Of a stretch of DNA of 9,118 nucleotides, positions 1 through 6,653 are shown piece after piece. The position numbers were made by a program, and so were the translations under genes. Source of the stretch: an uncultured Chitinophagaceae bacterium (GTDB lineage: Bacteria > Bacteroidota > Bacteroidia > Chitinophagales > Chitinophagaceae); assembly GCA_937900675.1 (NCBI GenBank), contig CALCEA010000100.1, positions 1 through 9,118 on the forward strand. The letters are read 5' to 3'. The notes beneath the pieces are model-generated. The model did not search any database. It worked only from the letters and a program-made list of their open reading frames with translations, and was not told the DNA's origin. Within the stretch, counting starts at the first letter, position 1. Every line of letters starts with the position of its first letter.

Positions 1-249
1 ACTTGTTTTCAAATCAAAGAAAGAGGATATATTAGAGAAGGTTATTTTGCTGATTTAGTATTGGTTAAAGAAGCTCCATACACCATCACTAAGGAGAATA
101 TTTTATATAAATGTGGATGGAGTCCTTTAGAAGGCACTCAGTTTCCTTATCAAATACATAGCACTTTTGTGAATGGGCATAGAGTATATAACAATGGGTT
201 GTTTGACGAGTCTCAAAGAGGACAAAGACTTTCGTTTGACCGACAATAA
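1..249 (+). CDS. pyrC: Dihydroorotase, C-terminal end (partial, 5' end outside window)
   Basis: This is the last 82 codons of a gene that begins before the window; the frame is open from base 1 to the TAA at 247-249. Dihydroorotase closes carbamoyl-aspartate to dihydroorotate in cytosolic pyrimidine synthesis. What can be seen is the end of the amidohydrolase fold: a 'GYIREGYFADLVLV' stretch (the returning beta-sandwich, where amidohydrolases typically carry G-x-I-x-x-G-x-x-A-D-L), then 'KCGWSPLEG' and 'TFVNGHRVYNNG', ending in 'QRGQRLSFDR'. The KCGWSPLEG and RGxRLxFDR endings are what I know from Bacteroidota dihydroorotases. The metal-binding residues lie upstream and cannot be checked. The TTG at 61 is internal, not a start. 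Related cyclic amidohydrolases (allantoinase, hydantoinase) are the alternative. The next gene starts 16 bases downstream on the same strand. Confidence 0.85.
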   Translation, partial: TCFQIKERGYIREGYFADLVLVKEAPYTITKENILYKCGWSPLEGTQFPYQIHSTFVNGHRVYNNGLFDESQRGQRLSFDRQ

Positions 250-265
250 TACCTAAATCAAGCTA

Positions 266-1579
266 ATGCAAGTAGATGCGATTACTTTAAAAGATATTGG
301 CTTATTCGATAGCGAAGCGCATATAGGCTTAGCAACGCATTTAAACTTTTGTAAAACCAATGGTGGTAGCTTTTATTTTACAGAATTATTGAATAATCCC
401 TTGTCCAATAAAAAAGCTATAGAGACAAGACAGCAAGCAATTCAAGTTTTTATTCAGCGACAATCATTTTTTGAAAAGATCAAGACCACCAATGGCACTA
501 CATTAGTAATTGATAAATTTTTTGAAACCGCTTTAAATAAAACCAGCCCCAATCCAAACGCTTGGGAGACATTATGGTACAGGCTATTTCACAAAGCAGA
601 CTTCTCTTTAATAAAATATTCTATAGAACATTTAAATATATTGATCAAAGATGCAGATCAATGGTTAAATACTTTTGAAGAAGAAAGAAAAAATCCAATT
701 ATCGAAAAATGGTATCTAGCAATTGAAAAAATATTATCCGTTGATCAAATACAGCCAATTAGGAAAAAAGATTTTCAATTGAACGCAATAAACACATTAC
801 AGTTAAGTCATTTTTATACCTATCATTATAAAAATCAAATTAGATCTCTTCTACAATTATTTTATGAAATAGATGCATTTAATAGTTTAGCTTCTGCTCA
901 TTTGAAATACGAATTCGAATTCCCAACATGGCTGGAACAGGATACACCACTATTAAGTATCGAAGCCGCCTCGCATCCATTAGTAGAAAATGCCATCAGC
1001 AATGCACTTCATTTAGATAGTCATCAAAATTTTTTATTCCTAACTGGAGCGAATATGGCTGGTAAAAGCACTTTCATCAAAACCATCGCTATTGTTATTT
1101 ATTTATCTCATATTGGAATGGGTGCACCAGGCAGAAAAATACAATTGACAGTGATGGATGGCCTTATAACCAATTTAACCATTGCAGATAATATTGTAAA
1201 GGGAGAAAGTTATTTTTTTAACGAAGTGCAAAGAATTAAAAATACCGTTGAGAGAATTAAAGACGGGAAGAAATATTTTGTATTAATAGATGAGCTTTTT
1301 AAAGGCACTAATATTCAAGATGCTATGAAATGTAGCACTACAGTCATTGAAGGGCTTCAAAAAAGTAAAACATGCTTATTCATACTAAGCTCTCATTTAT
1401 ATGAAATAAGTAGTTCACTTACAAAATTTGACAATATACAATTCAAATACTTTGAAACAACTGTTACAGATAAAGATCTTGTTTTTCATTATCAATTAAA
1501 AGAAGGCGTAAGCCAGGACCGCATAGGTTATTTAATTTTAGAAAGAGAAGGTGTAGTGAATATGTTGAATAGTTTATAA
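266..1579 (+). CDS. Short MutS-type DNA repair ATPase (no mismatch-recognition domain)
   Basis: This 437-residue protein matches only the core and ATPase parts of MutS. Residues about 1-230 resemble the helical lever/clamp region (it opens with a 'T..GG..F.ELL..PL' and 'ETRQQAI' pattern). Residues about 230-437 form the ABC-type ATPase: Walker A GANMAGKST at 261-269, signature-like GESYFF at 313-318, Walker B FVLIDE at 338-343 with D342/E343, and a switch histidine at H377 in SSHLYE. All nucleotide-binding motifs are intact, so an active ATPase is expected. Full MutS is about 850 residues; the mismatch-binding and connector domains are absent, so classical mismatch recognition is unlikely. 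Such short MutS relatives are common in Bacteroidota and their role is not settled as far as I know. The gene starts 16 bases after pyrC and ends 51 bases before a ComM-type gene, which suggests co-transcription. Confidence 0.88.
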   Translation: MQVDAITLKDIGLFDSEAHIGLATHLNFCKTNGGSFYFTELLNNPLSNKKAIETRQQAIQVFIQRQSFFEKIKTTNGTTLVIDKFFETALNKTSPNPNAWETLWYRLFHKADFSLIKYSIEHLNILIKDADQWLNTFEEERKNPIIEKWYLAIEKILSVDQIQPIRKKDFQLNAINTLQLSHFYTYHYKNQIRSLLQLFYEIDAFNSLASAHLKYEFEFPTWLEQDTPLLSIEAASHPLVENAISNALHLDSHQNFLFLTGANMAGKSTFIKTIAIVIYLSHIGMGAPGRKIQLTVMDGLITNLTIADNIVKGESYFFNEVQRIKNTVERIKDGKKYFVLIDELFKGTNIQDAMKCSTTVIEGLQKSKTCLFILSSHLYEISSSLTKFDNIQFKYFETTVTDKDLVFHYQLKEGVSQDRIGYLILEREGVVNMLNSL

Positions 1580-1630
1580 AGTATTTCTACGCATTTATAG
1601 CAAAGCCATAGCCCATATATTCAAGCAAAA

Positions 1631-3175
1631 ATGCTTGTAAAAATCAAAGGAACTGCCTTAGTGGGCATTGATGCTGTAACCATTACAGTGGAAATAAATG
1701 TTAGCATGGGACAGGGCTATACCTTAGTTGGGTTGCCAGATAGCGCCGTTAGAGAAAGTTTACATAGAACAGAAAGTGCCATTAAGTCCAATGGACTTTT
1801 TATGCCTAGAACTAAATTATTGGTCAACCTCTCTCCTGCTGAAATAAAAAAATCTGGCGCAGCTTTTGACTTACCAATTACCATTGGCGTTTTAGCAGCT
1901 TCGGAACAATTAGTGCTCAAAATAAATTTAGAAGATTATATTATTATGGGTGAATTGGGATTAGATGGAAAACTATATCCTATTAAAGGTGCATTAGCCA
2001 TGGCACAACAAGCCAAATCAGAAAAGTATAAGGGCATTATTTTACCATTGGAAAATATGCAGGAAGCTAGTTTAGTGGATGATATTCAAGTATTCGGATT
2101 TGCTACACTTTCAGAGCTTCTATACTTTTTCGAAAATCCAAATAGCTATGAGCATCCATTCACCCCAATATCGAAAAATAAAAACTTAGATACCCCAGCC
2201 TTATTCATGGAAATTAGAGGACAAGCCATGTTAAAAAGAGCCTTAACTGTTGCCTGCGCAGGAAACCATCATATAATTTTGATTGGCCCACCGGGTGCTG
2301 GCAAATCGATGTTAGCAAAAAGTATTGTATCCATTTTACCTCCCATGTCCAAAGAAGAAGCCATTGAAACCACCAAAATTCATTGTTATAATAAGCAATA
2401 TCTATTTAATCAAGGCCTTATTCATGATCGACCATTTAGAGCACCACATCACTCTATTACTGATATCGCATTAATAGGTGGAGGACACAATGCACATCCT
2501 GGAGAAATTTCCTTGTCACATAATGGGGTGCTCTTTTTAGATGAATTACCGGAATTCAATCGATCTGTCATAGAAGCACTAAGACAACCTTTAGAAGATG
2601 GCTTTGTTCATATAGCAAGATCCCAATTCAGCTATCAATTCCCTTCCAAGTTTCTTTTAATTGCAGCAATGAATCCCTGCCCATGTGGCTATCATAACCA
2701 CCCCCATAAAAAATGTACATGTAGTACTGAAAAAATTAAGGCCTACTTTAATAGAATCTCCGGCCCCTTATTAGACAGAATAGACATACAATTGAATGTG
2801 TCACCAGTATCTTTTTCGGATTTACAACCGGCAGCAACAGATTTGGATGGTTTTTCTAAACTGGTTGGGGAAATAGCATACACTAGAGAAATTCAATACA
2901 AAAGGTTTGAGGAGGATAAAGTATACAAAACCAATTCCCAAATGAGTTCTTCAGATTTAAAAACCTATTGTTTATTGGATATTCGTTCTGAACGATTACT
3001 AGAAAAAGCAATGAACAAATTTCAGTTTAGCGCTAGGGCCTATACCAGAATATTAAAAGTAGCCAGAACAATTGCAGACCTGGATCAGTCCATCAACATT
3101 GAGTCAAGACATATCTCAGAAGCTATTCAATATAGGTGTATTGAAAGAGTTGGAGAGGATAAATACCAGTCTTAA
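1631..3175 (+). CDS. comM: YifB/ComM family Mg-chelatase-like AAA+ ATPase
   Basis: This 514-residue protein has the full YifB/ComM architecture and usual length. Residues about 20-145 are the ChlI-type N-terminal domain (GYTLVGLPDSAVRES, then NLSPAEIKKSGAAFDLP). Residues about 190-395 are the Mg-chelatase AAA+ core: Walker A GPPGAGKS at 219-226, Walker B LFLDELPEF at 301-309 (D304/E305), a Cys cluster at C350/C352/C362/C364, and the sensor stretch 'SGPLLDRIDI'. The C-terminal helical domain follows and contains 'SARAYTRILKVARTIADL'. Despite the chelatase name, the family is not chlorophyll-related: ComM of naturally transformable bacteria is a hexameric helicase that drives branch migration during integration of incoming DNA. 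That role here is inferred from family. The stop codon overlaps the convergent CoA-binding gene by 4 bases, with no terminator between. Confidence 0.93.
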   Translation: MLVKIKGTALVGIDAVTITVEINVSMGQGYTLVGLPDSAVRESLHRTESAIKSNGLFMPRTKLLVNLSPAEIKKSGAAFDLPITIGVLAASEQLVLKINLEDYIIMGELGLDGKLYPIKGALAMAQQAKSEKYKGIILPLENMQEASLVDDIQVFGFATLSELLYFFENPNSYEHPFTPISKNKNLDTPALFMEIRGQAMLKRALTVACAGNHHIILIGPPGAGKSMLAKSIVSILPPMSKEEAIETTKIHCYNKQYLFNQGLIHDRPFRAPHHSITDIALIGGGHNAHPGEISLSHNGVLFLDELPEFNRSVIEALRQPLEDGFVHIARSQFSYQFPSKFLLIAAMNPCPCGYHNHPHKKCTCSTEKIKAYFNRISGPLLDRIDIQLNVSPVSFSDLQPAATDLDGFSKLVGEIAYTREIQYKRFEEDKVYKTNSQMSSSDLKTYCLLDIRSERLLEKAMNKFQFSARAYTRILKVARTIADLDQSINIESRHISEAIQYRCIERVGEDKYQS

Positions 3176-3537
3176 TATTGATTCGTCTTTAACATCACCA
3201 AGGTGCAGGCTTCTATGGCTTGAATGCCTTTTTCTTGCGCAAGCCCCTCTAATTCAGGGTTTTCTGTACCAGGATTAAAAATGATGCGTCTTGGCTGAAT
3301 ACCTAGAATAGTATCGTATAATGGTTTTTGTGCGTCCGGGCCTAGGTATAAAGTAATGGTATCAATGGTGCCTTTTTCGGGCCACTCTAATTGTATCGGT
3401 TCTTCATTGATAGTACCTTTTTTTATTCCATAAGCATACACTTTATGTCCATATGACTTTAGTAAATTGGTTGCCATAAAACTATAACGCTCTGGATTGG
3501 GAGAAGCGCCAACAATTAATGTTACTGGTTCTTTCAT
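3172..3537 (-). CDS. Small CoA-binding (Rossmann-fold) domain protein
   Basis: This 121-residue single-domain protein is of the CoA_binding_2/YccU type. The nucleotide-binding loop is VGASPNPERYS at residues 9-19, followed by a helix and 'GHKVYAYG' at 30-37. The second half carries 'IIFNPGTENPEL' at 85-96, the NPGxEN element typical of this family, and a late conserved cysteine, C111, in 'EACTLVML'. It is homologous to the CoA-binding domain of succinyl-CoA synthetase alpha but stands alone without a catalytic partner. The cellular role is unknown; CoA binding is the family-based expectation. No signal or membrane segment is visible. It is divergent from the histone-like gene and converges on comM with overlapping stops. 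Confidence 0.87.
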   Translation of the reverse strand: MKEPVTLIVGASPNPERYSFMATNLLKSYGHKVYAYGIKKGTINEEPIQLEWPEKGTIDTITLYLGPDAQKPLYDTILGIQPRRIIFNPGTENPELEGLAQEKGIQAIEACTLVMLKTNQY

Positions 3538-3550
3538 GTAACGAAGTTAC
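3538..3550. repeat. Perfect inverted repeat GTAAC-GAA-GTTAC, possible operator
   Basis: Two 5-base arms are separated by 3 bases, directly against the start codon of the CoA-binding gene (3537) and just downstream of its candidate promoter. The position suits a regulator site or a small leader hairpin. The arms are short, so chance remains possible. Confidence 0.3.
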
Positions 3551-3556
3551 CCAATA

Positions 3557-3586
3557 AAAAAATAAATTGATTTTATTTTGTTACAA
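3557..3586 (-). promoter_or_regulatory. Candidate promoter for the CoA-binding protein gene
   Basis: Read on the minus strand there is TTG (3586-3584), a 19-base spacer, and TATTTTTT (3564-3557), which matches the Bacteroidota -7 element TAnnTTTG except at the last base. The spacing fits the 17-23 range described for this phylum. A start near 3550 would give a leader of about 13 bases. The region is very AT-rich, so a chance match is quite possible. Confidence 0.3.
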
Positions 3587-3604
3587 TAAAAGAATGTAAT
3601 TTTA
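3578..3604 (+). promoter_or_regulatory. Candidate promoter for the histone H1-like gene
   Basis: TTTG ending at 3580 is followed by a 16-base spacer and TAATTTTA at 3597-3604. This matches TAnnTTTG at all but the last base; the spacer is one base short of the usual 17-23. It would give a leader of roughly 30 bases before the ATG at 3643. It overlaps the minus-strand promoter candidate, so the two directions could interfere. Confidence 0.35.
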
Positions 3605-3642
3605 TGCAAATCAACTTACTAAATAAATTAAAATAACCCCTT

Positions 3643-4083
3643 ATGGCAAAGACCTCTAAAAAGAAAGTAGCTCCTAAAAAAGCAGTAAAAAAAGCCGCTC
3701 CAAAGAAAAAAGTAGCAGCTAAAAAAACAGCTAAAAAGGCTGCAAAAAAAACAACTAAGAAAGTAGCAAAAAAAGCAGCTCCTAAAAAAGCAGCTAAGAA
3801 AATTGTGAAAAAGGCTGCAAAAAAAGTAACTAAAAAAGTTGCGCCTAAGAAAAAAGTAGCTGCAAAAAAAACAGCTAAGAAAGCAACAAAAAAAGTAGTG
3901 AAAAAAGCTGCTAAGAAAGTTGTTAAGAAAGCGGCTCCTAAAAAAGCAGCAGCAAAGAAAGTAGTTGCGAAGAAAAAGAAAGCTCCAGCTAAGAAAGCAG
4001 CTCCTGCTCCAGTAGTAGCGCCAGTAGCAGTGCCACAAACACTTTTCACTGAGCCAACAACAGATAGCAATCCAACAGCTTAA
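3643..4083 (+). CDS. Histone H1-like Lys/Ala-rich repeat protein
   Basis: This 146-residue protein is about 38% lysine (56 by my count) and 26% alanine (38), with no arginine and almost no acidic residues before the tail. Residues 1-118 are degenerate repeats of KKAAPKK / AKKVVKK / AKKTAKK type. Residues 119-146 form a lysine-free tail rich in Ala, Pro, Val and Thr and holding the only E and D. It resembles the tail of eukaryotic histone H1 and bacterial H1-like proteins such as chlamydial Hc2 or AlgP, which bind and compact DNA through charge. A DNA-binding nucleoid role is inferred from composition. There is no folded domain, signal peptide or membrane segment, so it should be disordered. 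Residues 19-34 and 67-82 are near-identical copies. It is closed by a strong terminator 20 bases after the stop. Confidence 0.85.
   Translation: MAKTSKKKVAPKKAVKKAAPKKKVAAKKTAKKAAKKTTKKVAKKAAPKKAAKKIVKKAAKKVTKKVAPKKKVAAKKTAKKATKKVVKKAAKKVVKKAAPKKAAAKKVVAKKKKAPAKKAAPAPVVAPVAVPQTLFTEPTTDSNPTA
3697..3888 (+). repeat. Two 48-base repeat copies inside the histone-like gene
   Basis: Positions 3697-3744 and 3841-3888 each encode APKKKVAAKKTAKKA plus one residue (A or T). The copies differ at seven codons that are silent and at one that changes the residue. They are the clearest duplicated unit in an otherwise degenerate Lys/Ala repeat array. Confidence 0.75.
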
Positions 4084-4102
4084 TTCTAGCTCATTCTAAT
4101 TT

Positions 4103-4142
4103 AAATCCCGCCATTCTGAAATAGTTTAGCGGGATTTTTTAT
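4103..4142 (+). terminator. Rho-independent terminator after the histone-like gene
   Basis: A perfect 9-base-pair stem, AAATCCCGC (4103-4111) with GCGGGATTT (4129-4137), encloses a 17-base loop and runs into a T tract to about 4140. It follows the histone-like stop by 19 bases and ends only about 14 bases before the metalloprotease start. Confidence 0.85.
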
Positions 4143-4156
4143 TTAAATCAAAATGT

Positions 4157-6556
4157 ATGCGTAAAATTTTATTTATTTTATTGATGCCTGTTTTTTGTTT
4201 TGCTCAAAATAATATTACAGAGAAGACAAAGTCAATGGAATTTAAAAAAGGATATTTTAATTACTATTGGGACAATGCCAATGGAAAAATTTATTTAGTC
4301 ATTGACAAATTGAATATCCCTTTCTTGTATGTTAACTCATTGCCTGCAGGCCTGGGATCCAATGACATCGGCCTTGATAGAGGACAGATAGGCGACTCTA
4401 GAATTGTTTATTTCAACAGAGTAGGTAAAAAAATATTGATGGTACAACCCAATTACGACTATCGTGCCATTAGTAAAGACCCAAGAGAACAAAAAGCCGT
4501 GAATGAATCTTTCGCTCAATCAATTCTGGCTAGTTTTACTGTGGAGGCAGAAGCTGGCAATGAAATATTGGTTGACGCAACTTCTTTTTTCTTAAGGGAT
4601 GCACATAATGCAGCAGATAAGATTAGAAAAATGAGGCAAGGTACTTACACTTTGAATGAAGCTAGATCTGCTATCTATATTCAAAACACGAAGAACTTTC
4701 CAAAGAACTCAGAATTTGAAGCAACCTTAACTTTTGTTGGAGGATCAGATGCAGGAAGATTTGTTCAAGCTGTTGCACCATCTACTGAAGCATTGACTTT
4801 AAGAATGCATCATAGTTTTGTAGAGCTTCCTGATGAAAATTATACTCCAAGAAAATATGATATTAGAAGTGGTTATTTTGGAATTAGTTTTTTTGATTAC
4901 AGTTCTGATATAAGTGAACCCATCCAAAAAATGTATATCAGTAGACATAGACTTCAAAAGAAAGATCCGAATGCTTCAATGAGTGAGCCCATAAAACCTA
5001 TCATATATTATTTAGACAATGGTACTCCAGAGCCCATTAGAACTGCATTATTAGAAGGCGCAAGATGGTGGAATCAAGCATATACAGCTGCCGGATACAA
5101 AGATGCTTTTCAAGTACAAATACTACCAGATTCTGCAGACCCTATGGATATTAGATATAATATGATTAATTGGGTTCATCGTTCAACTAGAGGTTGGAGT
5201 TATGGATCAAGCATTACAGACCCTAGGACAGGCGAGATTATTAAAGGTCAGGTTACTTTAGGTTCCCTTAGAGTAAGACAAGACTATTTAATATTTACTT
5301 CATTATTATCTCCATATATAAATGGTAAGCCAGTAACTGATCAGATGAGAAAAGCTGCCTTACATAGATTAAGACAGTTATCAGCACATGAAGTTGGACA
5401 TACTTTAGGGCTACAACACAACTATGCTTCTAGTTACAACAATAGAGCATCTGTAATGGACTACCCTCATCCAAATGTATTTGTGAATGCAAAAGGCGAA
5501 ATCGATTTTTCAGAAGTATATACTAATGAGATTGGATTCTGGGACAAAAGAGCGATCACTTATGGATACCAAGATTTTCCAAAAGAAACCAATGAAGCAA
5601 ATGCTTTAAATGCATTACTTGAGGAAAATTCAAAAGAAGGAACCCTATTTATAGCAGATGCGGATGCTAGAGCTGCAAGTGGATTTCATCCATACGCGCA
5701 TTTATGGGACAATAATGGAGATGCCGTTGCTGGATTAGATCAAGTAATAGCTGTTCGTAAAAAAGCAATGGAACAGTTTAATGAAAATGCAGTTCCTAAT
5801 GGCACACCATTATCAAAACTAGAAGATGTATTAGTGCCTTTATACAATTACCATCGTTATCAATACGAAGCAGTGACTAAATTAGTAGGTGGCATGAACT
5901 ACAATTATAGTGTAAGAGGAGATGCTAATCAAATTAAACCAACCATCCTACCAAATGCCATTCAAACAAAAGCATTGAATGCAGCTGTAAGTTGTTTATC
6001 AGCTTCAACTTTGACTATTCCAGAAAATATTATTTCATTAATTCCTCCTCGCCCTCCTATGTATTATGGCGTAGGCGAATTATTTGATAAAAGAACTGGA
6101 ATGAGTTTTGATGCATTAAGTGCTGCAGAAGCTTTAGCAGATTTTGAATTAGGATTCTTATTCAATACTGAAAGAGCCAATAGATTAGTGCAGAACAAAG
6201 CAAGAGCCAATACCATTGGATTTGACGATGTGGTTGATGCAGTAATGAAACAAACCTGGAATGCTTCTATTCCATCTGGCTTGACAGGATCAGTACATAT
6301 GCAAACACAACAACAAGTATTGACTTGGTTATTGGGATTAAGCCAAAGTGCTGATGCCAATTATGAAGTAAGAGCTATATGTCATAGTAAATTACAAGCG
6401 TTAAAAAGCAACTTAGAGTTACTTGCTAAATCAGCAACAACACATAAAGCACATTATCAATTTGCTATTGAAAGAATTAAAAATCCAGGAACAATCACAT
6501 TGCCTAAAGCAGTAGTGATTCCTCCAGGCGCACCCATTGGATGCGACATTGAGTAA
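4157..6556 (+). CDS. Secreted zinc-dependent metalloprotease (HEXXHXXGXXH, DUF5117/DUF4953 type)
   Basis: This 799-residue protein starts with a Sec signal peptide (basic MRK, hydrophobic core, likely cleavage after CFA at residue 16). There is no lipobox, so it should be a soluble exported protein. The catalytic site is HEVGHTLGLQH at 411-421: H411, H415 and H421 bind zinc and E412 is the general base. A Met-turn SVMDYP follows with M434, as in metzincins. The N-terminal region (about 25-250, with 'KGYFNYYW' and 'LYVNSLPAGLG') resembles the DUF5117 domain and the middle (about 290-460, with ARWWNQAY at 302-309) the DUF4953-type peptidase region; domain names are from memory. The substrate is unknown. 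I see no type IX secretion C-terminal domain. The ATG at 4157 is preferred because the ATG at 4153 is out of frame and stops after three codons. A terminator lies just upstream and two hairpins just downstream. Confidence 0.88.
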   Translation: MRKILFILLMPVFCFAQNNITEKTKSMEFKKGYFNYYWDNANGKIYLVIDKLNIPFLYVNSLPAGLGSNDIGLDRGQIGDSRIVYFNRVGKKILMVQPNYDYRAISKDPREQKAVNESFAQSILASFTVEAEAGNEILVDATSFFLRDAHNAADKIRKMRQGTYTLNEARSAIYIQNTKNFPKNSEFEATLTFVGGSDAGRFVQAVAPSTEALTLRMHHSFVELPDENYTPRKYDIRSGYFGISFFDYSSDISEPIQKMYISRHRLQKKDPNASMSEPIKPIIYYLDNGTPEPIRTALLEGARWWNQAYTAAGYKDAFQVQILPDSADPMDIRYNMINWVHRSTRGWSYGSSITDPRTGEIIKGQVTLGSLRVRQDYLIFTSLLSPYINGKPVTDQMRKAALHRLRQLSAHEVGHTLGLQHNYASSYNNRASVMDYPHPNVFVNAKGEIDFSEVYTNEIGFWDKRAITYGYQDFPKETNEANALNALLEENSKEGTLFIADADARAASGFHPYAHLWDNNGDAVAGLDQVIAVRKKAMEQFNENAVPNGTPLSKLEDVLVPLYNYHRYQYEAVTKLVGGMNYNYSVRGDANQIKPTILPNAIQTKALNAAVSCLSASTLTIPENIISLIPPRPPMYYGVGELFDKRTGMSFDALSAAEALADFELGFLFNTERANRLVQNKARANTIGFDDVVDAVMKQTWNASIPSGLTGSVHMQTQQQVLTWLLGLSQSADANYEVRAICHSKLQALKSNLELLAKSATTHKAHYQFAIERIKNPGTITLPKAVVIPPGAPIGCDIE

Positions 6557-6596
6557 ATAAAATAGCCCTTAAGAAAATTTAAGGGCTATTTTATTT
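6555..6596. terminator. Bidirectional rho-independent terminator
   Basis: A perfect stem of up to 18 base pairs (6555-6572 with 6579-6596; core AATAGCCCTTAA / TTAAGGGCTATT) encloses a 6-base loop. The left flank is A-rich and the right flank T-rich, so each strand reads hairpin then U-rich tail. It serves the metalloprotease gene from the left and the PDH E2 gene from the right. Its left arm begins inside the metalloprotease stop codon. Confidence 0.85.
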
Positions 6597-6613
6597 TTTA
6601 TCTTATGATTTTT

Positions 6614-6650
6614 TCAAGGGGCCCCATAAACGAGCCCCTTGATTTATTTT
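6614..6650 (+). terminator. Second tandem hairpin, plus-strand terminator
   Basis: A perfect 9-base-pair stem, TCAAGGGGC (6614-6622) with GCCCCTTGA (6634-6642), has an 11-base loop and is followed by TTTATTTTTT on the plus strand. On the minus strand it is followed by A residues, so it should act mainly on rightward transcription as a back-up to the first hairpin. Confidence 0.7.
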
Positions 6651-6653
6651 TTC

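Noticed and set aside
61..249. Separate 62-residue gene starting at TTG 61
   Set aside because: The frame is open to base 1 and the upstream residues complete the dihydroorotase pattern, so this is only the 3' end of that gene.
1717..1920. 67-codon minus-strand frame inside comM
   Set aside because: It lies opposite the conserved N-terminal domain and has no support of its own.
2680..2725. Cys cluster (C350, C352, C362, C364) in ComM as an unusual metal site
   Set aside because: MNPCPCG...CxC is common in YifB/ComM proteins outside the enterobacteria, so it is a family trait.
3234..3243. CTTGCGCAAG palindrome near the comM/CoA-binding junction as a terminator
   Set aside because: It is a short palindrome without loop or T tract and lies within coding sequence.
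3072..3278. 68-codon plus-strand frame across the end of comM and the CoA-binding gene
   Set aside because: It overlaps two well-supported genes in other frames and resembles nothing known.
3573..4070. Long open frames on the minus strand across the histone-like gene (165 and 136 codons)
   Set aside because: They are the reverse of Lys/Ala codons, giving Phe/Ala- or Phe/Cys/Ser-rich low-complexity products. Lack of stops follows from the plus-strand codon use.
6064..6360. 98-codon minus-strand frame inside the metalloprotease gene
   Set aside because: It is an antisense shadow of a conserved coding region with no independent support.
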